From Chitinophagaceae bacterium UBA4857 (GTDB lineage: Bacteria > Bacteroidota > Bacteroidia > Chitinophagales > Chitinophagaceae), in assembly GCA_002399735.1 (NCBI GenBank), contig DHEF01000008.1:44814-108813 (forward strand): 64,000 nt of DNA, written 5' to 3'. This document shows, piece by piece, positions 43,865 through 52,569 of this stretch. The position numbers and the translations under genes were made by a program. Each line of letters starts with the position of its first letter. The stretch's first letter is position 1. The notes below the pieces were generated by a model. The model ran no database searches, was not told where the DNA came from, and saw only the letters and a list, made by a program, of their open reading frames with translations.

Positions 43865-45466
43865 TTATGGATTAGGCGCTAATTTGGCATTTCTCTCCAA
43901 TACAACTTTAGGAATAGGTAAAGTATAACGGTTACTACCTTGTGGCAATGTAAATGTTTCGCCGGACCCGGCAGTTTCTGCATATTGATGAATTAACTCG
44001 GGCATACCATAACGTCTTAAGTCAAACCATCTATGCTCACCATCAAAAGGGAACTCCCTTCGTCTTTCATTTCGGCAAAATGTAAGTAAAGTTGCACCAT
44101 TGGTTATATTTACTAGCTCATAAGCCTTGCGTATATCATAACGATGAGTACGAAGCTTGTTTAAATCCTGTAATGCTTCATCCCTTAATGTGGCATTGCC
44201 CGTTGCAATAAATTTTTGGATTTTTGCTTCTGCCCTGTTTAAATAAACTTCCGAAGTACGAATACCGCTTCCGCCCACTCCATTGCTGCCCGGTATAAAT
44301 TTAAACCCATATGTAATCGTAGGAAAGAAGCTCGCAAAATACAAGGATGTATTTACATATATTCTTGACCTAAGATCGCCTAAATAAATAGCCGTATCTG
44401 TCATTGGTGCCGATTCGTAAAGCCCTAACAACGCATCAGAAACACTATAAGGCGGGTTGTTATTATTATCGTAACCGGGGCTTATGACTGTTGGAAATAC
44501 TTCATCTGAACTCCCTCCGGTTCCTATACCAACAGGGCGATACATCCATAAAATTTCTTTGCTCAATACCGGGTCGTATATACGATTAGCGTTATCTACT
44601 ACTCCATTATTGTACATATAATAGCCGCCCGGAGCTCTTTGTTTATAGGTATTTAGATTGGTAAGCGTAGGCTTTACTGTAATAACTTTATCGGCATATA
44701 CAATCGCTTCATCCCATTTTTCCTGGTATAAATACAAACGTGAGAGCATGGCATAAGCAGCCCATGGCGTAAACTTATACAAGGTCTGGTTTTGTACATT
44801 GTTTTCCATCAACAGAGCCCCTTCTTTTAAATCAGTTTCCATTTGGCGATAAACCGCCGCAACAGAGTTTCTGGAAAATAATGAGTCGGTTACTTCCATG
44901 TTTAATTTCAAAGGAACACCTAAACTACTTTCTGGATTCACACCCGGTGCATTGTAAGGTTTACCAAAAAAGTTAACCAGCATAAAATAATAATAGGCTC
45001 GCATACATAATGCTTCACCCTTGAGATGTTGTTTAACATTATCGCTTCCGATTACTTTATTAATATTTGCCAATACCGTATTGCACCCGGCAATTTTTGT
45101 ATAAAGTGTTTGCCAAATATTGACAGCGGTTGAATTAATTAGACCAGTAGACAGTGTAAGATCTTCAAACATTGTTGGAGACCACCCAAATGCGCTTTTG
45201 CCTTTTATTGCCACAGCTCTGAAGCTCTCCAAACCCGGACCTACATTACTTTGTATATCATCGGTAAGCAGGTTTAACGCAGGAAACATAGCCGTTCTGT
45301 ACGGATATCCCTCGCCAGTCATTAGGGCAACAAGGTCCTGAATGGTAGAAGGTCTTATTTCACTCTGACTTTGTTCTTCTAAAAATTTTTTGCACCCAAT
45401 TGTACTTAACAATAAAATGAATAATACAAAAATGTATATATGATGAGTTGTTTTTTTCATTTTCAT
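43865..45466 (-). CDS. SusD/RagB-family surface lipoprotein
   Basis: 533 aa with a lipoprotein signal ending LLSTIGCKKFLEE (Cys25). The N-terminal SusD-like domain with TPR-like helices is visible at YTKIAGCNTVLANINKVIG and KGEALCMRAYYYFMLVNFFGKPY (the conserved ALRA-Y-LV-FG pattern). The C-terminal RagB/SusD domain ends with RAEAKIQ...LNKLRTHRYD and RNERRREFPFDGEHRWFDLRRYG, both signature blocks. SusD binds substrate and acts as the lid of the SusC transporter. It starts 3 bp after the SusC stop, so the pair is tightly coupled. Confidence 0.95.
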   Translation of the reverse strand: MKMKKTTHHIYIFVLFILLLSTIGCKKFLEEQSQSEIRPSTIQDLVALMTGEGYPYRTAMFPALNLLTDDIQSNVGPGLESFRAVAIKGKSAFGWSPTMFEDLTLSTGLINSTAVNIWQTLYTKIAGCNTVLANINKVIGSDNVKQHLKGEALCMRAYYYFMLVNFFGKPYNAPGVNPESSLGVPLKLNMEVTDSLFSRNSVAAVYRQMETDLKEGALLMENNVQNQTLYKFTPWAAYAMLSRLYLYQEKWDEAIVYADKVITVKPTLTNLNTYKQRAPGGYYMYNNGVVDNANRIYDPVLSKEILWMYRPVGIGTGGSSDEVFPTVISPGYDNNNNPPYSVSDALLGLYESAPMTDTAIYLGDLRSRIYVNTSLYFASFFPTITYGFKFIPGSNGVGGSGIRTSEVYLNRAEAKIQKFIATGNATLRDEALQDLNKLRTHRYDIRKAYELVNITNGATLLTFCRNERRREFPFDGEHRWFDLRRYGMPELIHQYAETAGSGETFTLPQGSNRYTLPIPKVVLERNAKLAPNP

Positions 45467-45469
45467 TTT

Positions 45470-48400
45470 TTAAAATGCTACTGAAATATTAAATGAATGT
45501 GTCCTGGATAAAGGCTGACTACCTGATGCCACTTCAGGATCAATGCCTTTATAATCTTTGCTAACAAACGTGTGAACATTTCCCATAGAGTAAGCAATGC
45601 TCAAACTTTTGGATGCGATTTTTTTAGCCCATAATTGCGGTAAAGTATAGCTGACATTAATGTTATTAATGCGGAGATATGAAGCGTTAACCACCCTCGC
45701 ATCGCTAAAGTTATACAGCAGGTAAGGTGACTCAAAACCGGTTTGCAGTTGATTACCAAATGCAATTGATCCGGAAGGAATTTCTACCGTGGGAACACGC
45801 CAGAATGGTAGCCCAGGAATATCTGTTAATATATGATCGCCTGGTTTGCGCCAACGATTTACCAAATCTTTTGATAAGTTATTATACTCATTGGGAGTAC
45901 TGTTCACAATATCTGGAGTAAACAAAGGTGCCAGAATTTTATGTGCGCCTAAAGAAAGATAAGCATTAGACGAAAGGGTAAACCCCTTGTATCTAATAGA
46001 AGAATTAAAACCACCATTAAAATCAGCATTTAACTTTCCTCCATATTTCATAAAAGCGACAGCATCATATTTTCCGGAAGGATCTTGTGTTGTATTGGGA
46101 ATATTAAAGGCGGGCACACCTGTGGTAACATCCGGACCGGTATAATCAAATACCCAAAAAGACGATACGGCATAGCCTTTTACATGATATTCTCCGGAAC
46201 GGGCAGTATTCCACGTAGGGTTTTGCTGCTGCCTGTTGGTAATTTTATTAAAATTTTTCCCGGCATTAAAGCCTACCGACCATGAGAAATCTGTAGTTCT
46301 AATTGCAAATAAATTAACTGATATATCAATACCGGAGTTATATAGAGTACCGGCATTCATTGGCATTTGCAATACACCATTTTCATAAGCTACATCCTTT
46401 AATACTATTAAATCCTTACTTCGTTTATTGTAATAATCAACGACTAAACCCACCTTTCCTTTAAACATACTCAGGTCAAGACCCAAGTTAATTGTCTGTG
46501 TTTTCTCCCAACGCAAATTCGTGTAGGGCAAACTACCAATACGTAGAATTGGCTCCCCTGTTAGTGTATTAATGCCATCTTCGCCGTTCGGAATTCTTGC
46601 AATTAAATCAGGTCCATAATTTTCTGCAACATTTCCCTGATAACCATAAGAAGCCCTCAGACTTAATTCATTCATCCAACTTTTTCGGTTAAAGAAAGAT
46701 TCATTTGCAACATTCCAACGGCCGCCTATGGCCCAAATAGGTTTAAACCTGCTTCTAGTATCTTGACCAAACCGGTTAGAAGCGTCGCCACGTATTGACA
46801 AGTTTGCAGAATAACGATTGTCGTAAGTATAATTGCCGGTAGCATAGTAAGAAACATAATTTGCCCTGGTATCTACTATGGTCATAGGGCTGGTATTTAT
46901 ACTGTAAAGAGGGTTGGCTATTAGCCCACCAACAGCATTTTGTATTGTTGCAGGGGGCGAAATAATGCTTTTACCCCTATCGGGCATATACCCAAATAAG
47001 TTTTGTGTATTGCCGTTATAACTGTTGCTTCGTATTTCATACCCCACCGTACTACTGATAGTATGTAACCCCTTTATATTTTTTGCATAATTAACACTGT
47101 TTCGCCAGGTATAGTTAAAGTTACGATTAGCCATTATAGCTAACTCACCGCCTATGGGAAGCTGCGACATCTTATATTGAGATGTTGTTGGGCCATATTG
47201 CCCATATTCATACAATCTTTTCTGTGAGGCTATGCGATGAGTACGTTCAGATGCATACGATTCACCATGAACATTAGACAAATTTGTTCCGAATACAGAT
47301 TCTAATGTAAAGCCATTGCCTATACGATACCTCAGGTTGATATTTGCATTCAAACTGGTTTTATAATTTACGTTTCCTGTGTTTCCTAATTCATTTAACA
47401 CATTATAACGATATCCCCCTCTTTGATAATAACTTAAAGAACCATCTTGCTTATATGCAGGTATAACACGAGTAGTTTGCGCAGCATAAGTATATGGTTC
47501 TACACTATAAAAACCTTTTGTTTTTGTATAATCACCGGCTATTTTAGCCGATATAGTGAGGCGGTTATTAACATTACTATTAAAATTTATGCTCCCCTGA
47601 TAACTGGTTTGGCTGTTACCAATAGCTTGTCCTTGTTTTGAATTATAACCGAAAGAACCGTAGTAACTATTATTACTACTACCTCCGCTTACACTTATAT
47701 TGTGTGAAGTACTTAATGGCCGCTGGAATAAAATATCAAACCAATCTGTGTTATTCACTTCCAATTGCTTTACACCGGCAGTAAATTCATCCCCGGATAT
47801 TTTTTCAGCCAGATATTGTTGCAGAAGGCCCTGATAACCAACATTATCCAAAGAGGCTGAGGAGATGAGCCCCCGCTGATAAATTTCGCGGGAAACATCT
47901 ACACGCTCTTTTGAGTTCATCAAATTCATACGGTTATAGGTCAACTTTGATTCGGTTGAAAAACCGCCGTTATAATTAATTACCGGTGCACTGCCGGTTT
48001 TACCCCTCTTGGTAGTAATAATAATAACCCCATTAGCAGCTTTAACACCATAAATTGCGGTTGAAGCAGCATCTTTTAGGGCTACCACTTCCTCAATATC
48101 ATAAGGGTTAAGCCATGATATAGTACTGCCAATAAAATTTTTCAGTAATTCTGAATTTGAAGGCTCCTGATTAAACCTGTTTAACTCTTTTGCCTGAAAT
48201 GGTAAAGGGTCTTCCTGTATAATTCCATCAACAACCCATACAGGCTCCTGATTACCAAACAACGTTGATACTCCTCGTACCCGTACTGTTTGACGGGTTC
48301 CAATCATACCGGATCTGTTGATAACTTCTACCCCGGCCAATTTACCCTGAAGCATTTGTTCGACAGTAGTGGTGCTATTTATAATTAAATCTTCGGCTTT

Positions 48401-49120
48401 AACCTTTGACATAGCACCAGCCATATTAGATTTACGTATTGTCTGATAACCATTAGCCACATACTCATCCATGTTTTTTTCAACAGGTTCCATTTCAACA
48501 AAAATGTTGTTTTTAGATGTCACCTGTAATTGCTTGTGTTTAAAACTAATATGCGTAAATATTAATTGGTCGCCAACATTTGCCTCAATTTGAAATGTTC
48601 CGTCATCGGCAGTAGTACTTCCCTTTCTGGAAGTATTATTATAAACCGACACTTTGGCAATGGGTATCCCTTCGGCAGTTATTACTTTACCGGTAAACAT
48701 TGCAACCGCTGGCACTTCCGTTATTGTAGCAGCAGCATCCTCAACAGGTTTTAAGACTATCCTTTTAAAAACAATAGTTCTGTTTTCTATAACAAACTCT
48801 ATAGGTAAATCTTTTAATGACAGTTTTAGCACTTCTTGTACGGATGTATTTTGTACAGTGAAGCTTATTTTATTTGTATTGTTTAAAAGGGATTGCTCCG
48901 CAATAATATTATACCCTGTTTTAAGTTGTATTTGTTTGAGTATTTCGGTTAGCGTTGCATTTTTAACCGAAAGACTTATAGTTTGTCCATTTGTACGGGC
49001 AGTTACCTGCATACAAAAAGCTAACATTAGCAAGGACATTAATCTCATAATTAATAGCATTTGGCGAGGCATTTGCCACGGGTGGTTTCTGCCATTTTGT
49101 TGAATAGCACTACATTGCAT
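45470..49120 (-). CDS. SusC/RagA-family TonB-dependent transporter with signalling domain
   Basis: 1216 aa. The leader (about 1-45) is followed by a secretin/TonB short N-terminal (STN) domain at about 48-118 (ISLSVKNATLTEILKQIQLKTGYNIIAEQSLL), which in such transporters contacts the FecR anti-sigma factor. A carboxypeptidase-like domain follows (about 145-212, FTGKVITAEGIPIAKVSVYN), then the plug (MLQGKLAGVEVINRSGMIG, VRVRGVSTL, WVVDGI), and KDAASTAIYGVKAANGVIIITTKRGKTG, the classic SusC motif. The remainder is the 22-strand barrel, ending FNISVAF. The STN domain fits the sigma/FecR pair directly upstream. Confidence 0.95.
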   Translation of the reverse strand: MQCSAIQQNGRNHPWQMPRQMLLIMRLMSLLMLAFCMQVTARTNGQTISLSVKNATLTEILKQIQLKTGYNIIAEQSLLNNTNKISFTVQNTSVQEVLKLSLKDLPIEFVIENRTIVFKRIVLKPVEDAAATITEVPAVAMFTGKVITAEGIPIAKVSVYNNTSRKGSTTADDGTFQIEANVGDQLIFTHISFKHKQLQVTSKNNIFVEMEPVEKNMDEYVANGYQTIRKSNMAGAMSKVKAEDLIINSTTTVEQMLQGKLAGVEVINRSGMIGTRQTVRVRGVSTLFGNQEPVWVVDGIIQEDPLPFQAKELNRFNQEPSNSELLKNFIGSTISWLNPYDIEEVVALKDAASTAIYGVKAANGVIIITTKRGKTGSAPVINYNGGFSTESKLTYNRMNLMNSKERVDVSREIYQRGLISSASLDNVGYQGLLQQYLAEKISGDEFTAGVKQLEVNNTDWFDILFQRPLSTSHNISVSGGSSNNSYYGSFGYNSKQGQAIGNSQTSYQGSINFNSNVNNRLTISAKIAGDYTKTKGFYSVEPYTYAAQTTRVIPAYKQDGSLSYYQRGGYRYNVLNELGNTGNVNYKTSLNANINLRYRIGNGFTLESVFGTNLSNVHGESYASERTHRIASQKRLYEYGQYGPTTSQYKMSQLPIGGELAIMANRNFNYTWRNSVNYAKNIKGLHTISSTVGYEIRSNSYNGNTQNLFGYMPDRGKSIISPPATIQNAVGGLIANPLYSINTSPMTIVDTRANYVSYYATGNYTYDNRYSANLSIRGDASNRFGQDTRSRFKPIWAIGGRWNVANESFFNRKSWMNELSLRASYGYQGNVAENYGPDLIARIPNGEDGINTLTGEPILRIGSLPYTNLRWEKTQTINLGLDLSMFKGKVGLVVDYYNKRSKDLIVLKDVAYENGVLQMPMNAGTLYNSGIDISVNLFAIRTTDFSWSVGFNAGKNFNKITNRQQQNPTWNTARSGEYHVKGYAVSSFWVFDYTGPDVTTGVPAFNIPNTTQDPSGKYDAVAFMKYGGKLNADFNGGFNSSIRYKGFTLSSNAYLSLGAHKILAPLFTPDIVNSTPNEYNNLSKDLVNRWRKPGDHILTDIPGLPFWRVPTVEIPSGSIAFGNQLQTGFESPYLLYNFSDARVVNASYLRINNINVSYTLPQLWAKKIASKSLSIAYSMGNVHTFVSKDYKGIDPEVASGSQPLSRTHSFNISVAF

Positions 49121-49165
49121 ACATTCGCAGTTGATTTGGGTTTACAAATAAAGGTTTAGTCGCTT

Positions 49166-49233
49166 TTAATATGTTTTACCTAATCGCTTAGGCTTCTGTT
49201 CGTAGCAGAGGCCTTTTTGTTAAAACATATTAA
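49166..49233. promoter_or_regulatory. Nested stem-loop between FecR and SusC genes
   Basis: Outer stem: TTAATATGTTTTA (49166-49178) pairs perfectly with 49221-49233. Inner stem: AGGCTTCTG (49190-49198) pairs with CAGAGGCCT (49206-49214) with one G-U type pair. No T tract follows in the direction of transcription. Confidence 0.6.
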
Positions 49234-49286
49234 TGTTAATTGGTTAAATACTCATAAGTTTTCAGTATAAAAATTGTTGGTTTTAG

Positions 49287-50444
49287 TTATTTAATAATCA
49301 GCCTTTTTGCATTTATCTCAAATCTTACATTGCTGGACTGTAACGATTTCAGTACCTCGCTTAACGGAACATCTCTGTTAACTATCATAAAAAACTGTTT
49401 ATCTTTCATACTTTCATTTCCCTCATAAATTACATCAACATCATACCAGCGTGAAAACTCTTTTAGTATGGTTTCTAATTTTGCATTTTCAAAATAAAAT
49501 TTGCCTCTGCGCCAAGCCATCACCTGATCTATGTCTGGAGCTGTGTTTAGTACCATACCACTTTCCTTAACTACCGCCTGTTGGCCCGGTGTTAAATACA
49601 TTTCCTGATTGGGGGCAGTAGTTTGAGTAGGTAACATTTTGATTTTAATTTTCCCCTCCAGTAAAGTTGTTTTTTGTAATAAATCGTCCGGATAGGCATT
49701 AATATTAAAATGTGTCCCCAGCACTTCTACCTGTTCCTTATTGTTAATAATCACTAAAAAGGGCTTTTCTATATTGGGGGCCACCTCAAAATACGCCTCT
49801 CCTGTTAACTGTACGCTTCTTTCCTTTCCGTTAAAGGCAACAGGATATGCTAGTGAAGACTCTGCATTTAGCCAAACTTTAGTTCCATCAGCAAGCGTAA
49901 CTTGATATTGACCGCCACGTGGTGTTGTAATTATATTAGATAAATTTTCAGTTGCTGTTCCCTGATAAACCAGCCTGCCATTTGCAGCATAGATCCCAAC
50001 ATCACCTTGGCTGGTTAGCATACCATTACTCAGCGTATCTAATAGCACAATACTACCATCGGCCAACCTTAACGAGGCTTTGTTGGTTGCCGGATTAGCA
50101 TCTAGCGCCAAAGTAGTTGCTGTATTGTTAAGGTTTTTTTTGGTATACATATAAATACCTGTTGTGAAAACAAGTAATAATATAGCAGCCGCAGCCCAGG
50201 CAATTTTGTTTTTGTAGAAGGGGATACTATAGGAGGAGTTTTGCTTCTTTTGTTTTACATGTGCAAACATTTCGGCACTTAACTTTTGCACGGAACCTGC
50301 ATCCATTGTTTCTACAATATTATCCTCCCTATCAAAAAAATGATAGTAATCATCCAAAAATTGCTCTTCATCTTTAGAGGCGGTACCCCTGAGATACTTT
50401 TGAATAATTTTTTTAAGATAGTTTCGTGATTTATGCTGCAACAA
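49287..50444 (-). CDS. FecR-family anti-sigma factor
   Basis: 385 aa; the only available start is TTG (no in-frame ATG nearby). The cytoplasmic N-terminus (about 1-78) contains FLDDYYHFFDRED, typical of Bacteroidota FecR proteins. One membrane helix is at about 82-102 (IAWAAAAILLLVFTTGIYMY). The periplasmic FecR domain has TTPRGGQYQVTLADGTKVWLNAESSLAYP, and the C-terminal STN-like DUF4974 region has LETILKEFSRWYDVDVIYEG. It relays the state of the SusC transporter to the sigma factor encoded upstream. Confidence 0.93.
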   Translation of the reverse strand: MLQHKSRNYLKKIIQKYLRGTASKDEEQFLDDYYHFFDREDNIVETMDAGSVQKLSAEMFAHVKQKKQNSSYSIPFYKNKIAWAAAAILLLVFTTGIYMYTKKNLNNTATTLALDANPATNKASLRLADGSIVLLDTLSNGMLTSQGDVGIYAANGRLVYQGTATENLSNIITTPRGGQYQVTLADGTKVWLNAESSLAYPVAFNGKERSVQLTGEAYFEVAPNIEKPFLVIINNKEQVEVLGTHFNINAYPDDLLQKTTLLEGKIKIKMLPTQTTAPNQEMYLTPGQQAVVKESGMVLNTAPDIDQVMAWRRGKFYFENAKLETILKEFSRWYDVDVIYEGNESMKDKQFFMIVNRDVPLSEVLKSLQSSNVRFEINAKRLIIK

Positions 50445-50512
50445 TATTGTATGTTTTTGTATATGTGTCGCATATTGCCAAAACTCCCAAAGAAAATAAT
50501 ACTTTTTTTATC

Positions 50513-51094
50513 TTAAGAAACTGCTGTTTTTATTTGAAGCATCAATACAATAACAGGCACCACTTGTTTATAGAAGCTATCAGATGCTAAGCCCAGCTGG
50601 TTTTGAACCGTTTTTTGAGAAATATTCAACTGTTGGGCTATCTCTTTCGTACTTAAATTATCAATATAGTGTAGTTTAAATATTTTTCTTCTTTTTTCGG
50701 GCAATGTTTGTAACCACGCCTGAGCCAGCTTAGACAATTCTTTCTCAATAATCACATTGTCCGCACTACCGGCAGGCCTGAGCATGGCTTCAAAAGTGTC
50801 AAAGAAGTGAGTATTTACCTTTGCCCTGGCTAAAGTCTTATAAACCTTGTACCTGACAGCAGTACTTAAATATGCGGGCAGGTTTTCAATATTTAGCGTA
50901 TTACGCCTAACCCACAGATCTGTAAAAACATCCTGTACTATATCGCGGCACTGGTCCTCATCTTTCAGGCGTTTGTAGGCGGTATTGTATGCCAGCTTCC
51001 AATAACGGCTCCATAACTCCTCAAATGCCTGCTCGTTATCCTGAGATATTAGCTGTATTAAATGATGGTCGTTATGTGCTGATACCGGGAACAA
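50513..51094 (-). CDS. ECF RNA polymerase sigma factor (FecI-like)
   Basis: 193 aa of the Bacteroidota SusCD-linked sigma group. Region 2: FEELWSRYWKLAYNTAYKRLKDEDQCRDIVQDVFTDLWVRR (about 24-64). Region 4: LPEKRRKIFKLHYIDNLSTKEIAQQLNISQKTVQNQL (about 134-170). The start is a TTG codon; the frame has a stop six codons upstream and no ATG fits. It heads the 11 kb locus with FecR, SusC, SusD, two lipoproteins and a metalloprotease, all on one strand, and should turn on that locus when SusC is loaded. Confidence 0.9.
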   Translation of the reverse strand: MFPVSAHNDHHLIQLISQDNEQAFEELWSRYWKLAYNTAYKRLKDEDQCRDIVQDVFTDLWVRRNTLNIENLPAYLSTAVRYKVYKTLARAKVNTHFFDTFEAMLRPAGSADNVIIEKELSKLAQAWLQTLPEKRRKIFKLHYIDNLSTKEIAQQLNISQKTVQNQLGLASDSFYKQVVPVIVLMLQIKTAVS

Positions 51095-51214
51095 ATAGAT
51101 ATTAAAATGTGGTTAATAAAAAAATAACAAAAAACAAAATTATACTCTTTTGTTGTATATGACCAAAATAGAATTTACAAATAAAGTAATGCCAATAATA
51201 AAGATGTTTAACAC

Positions 51215-52004
51215 AATAGGACGATGTCGAAATTGGATGATTATATATGTACAACCGGTATAACGGTCAAAACCACTTATCCCGGCGTTACTTACCTGCA
51301 GCTTTAATGTTACCATTCCCGTAACAGGCACAGCTACCGGAGCAAGTACAGGTGTCATCAGGGTAGTAGCAACCGCTCAAAACACCACTTTTACTAAAGC
51401 AATGAACGGTACAACAAGTTTAACCAACGGTGAGGTTGAAGATTTTTATGTAAACTATTACTTCCCTTTACCAGCTACACTAACAAGTTTTGATGCCATA
51501 AAACAAAACAGCAAAACATTACTGCAATGGTCAACCGCAGGCGAACAAAACAACAAAGGGTTTGAAATTGAAAGAAGCACAGATAGCCGCAACTGGGGCA
51601 GTATAGGCTTTGTCAGCAGCAAAGCCACCGGTGGTAGTAGCAGTACACAGCTCAGCTACAGCTTTGTGGATAACACTCCTGCCAGCGGTCGCAATTTTTA
51701 CCGCCTTAAGCAAACAGACTTTGATGGTAAATATGAATACTCTCATATCCGCCAGGTATCATTTAACAACAGGAAAATAAACATTTACCCCAACCCCGCT
51801 AAAACATTTATAACCGTTACAGGCTTGTCGGGCAACGAAACCATTAACCTATGCGACATAACCGGCAAAACACTTAACACAATTCCCGTTGCTGACAGAA
51901 CAACCACAATTACATTGGAAAACCTGGTCGCAGGCATGTACATGTTAAAAATTCTAATACCTAATGAAAAAACGATTACCGAGAAGGTTGTGATAGTAAA
52001 GTAA
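51215..52004 (+). pseudogene. 3' remnant of a GEVED/T9SS-sorted surface protein gene
   Basis: The intact reading from about 51303 (FNVTIPVTGTATGASTGVIR...LTNGEVEDFYVNYYFPLPATL) to the stop at 52004 encodes the end of a GEVED domain and a complete type A T9SS sorting domain (INIYPNPAKTFITVTGL...LENLVAGMYMLKI...EKVVIVK). Upstream, about 51215-51300, related sequence continues only in broken frames with stops, and no signal peptide or 5' gene exists before the divergent sigma gene. It is closely similar to the C-terminal 230 residues of the gene at 27113-29821, so it looks like a truncated paralogue. A terminator still follows. Confidence 0.8.
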
Positions 52005-52024
52005 TGTAGGCTAGTCCCTTCCAT

Positions 52025-52059
52025 AAAAGGTCTATTGGTTTTTACTAGTGGGCCTTTTT
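52025..52059 (+). terminator. Terminator after the GEVED remnant
   Basis: 12 bp stem AAAAGGTCTATT / AGTGGGCCTTTT (including G-U pairs) with a T run, 20 bp past the stop codon. Confidence 0.7.
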
Positions 52060-52569
52060 ACTTTTCCCGGCAACAGGCCAGTCACCAGTTCCAATAATCA
52101 TCAACAATTGGCATGGTTAATAATAACCGGGGCTCTCATCGTCCCGTTCTTTAATCAGCTGCAGTTCCCGCCTTTGGCAGTAGTACAACGGCCACACATA
52201 TTGGCCAACACACGGTTGCTGCTACTGCTACCAGTCAGGCAGCCCATCGGCTTTGGAATTTCTGATTTAGGATTTAGGATTTAATCTATGATCTCAGATT
52301 TTTTGATCTAAGATTTAATAGTTCGGGTGTATTATTTTTCTAGTCATCTGCAATTTTTGCAAATCACAAACTCACTATTGACTATTCACTACTCACATCC
52401 TAACTTTCTAACTTTTGGTCTTTCCGTCTTCCCGACTTTCCTCTGCTCATTAGCGAACAGAAAGTACAAGTGTGCGACGCAAGGGACGATGATAGAGCCA
52501 CAGCCGGTAATAAAAAAAATCTACTACCATAATAAATGTAGCCGTAGATTTTTATAAACAATAAACCCA
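52060..52569. repeat. Repeat-rich gap
   Basis: About 510 bp without a gene. 52260-52325 has quasi-periodic GATTTAGGATTTA words; 52365-52440 has TATTGACTATTCACTACTC-like words; 52447-52510 is a dispersed-repeat module with GTGCGACGCAAGGGACGATG at 52472-52491 and a CCGGTAATAAAA tail. Confidence 0.6.

Noticed and set aside
52060..52284. 78 aa open frame downstream of the GEVED remnant
   Set aside because: It overlaps the terminator and short repeat words; no protein-like features.
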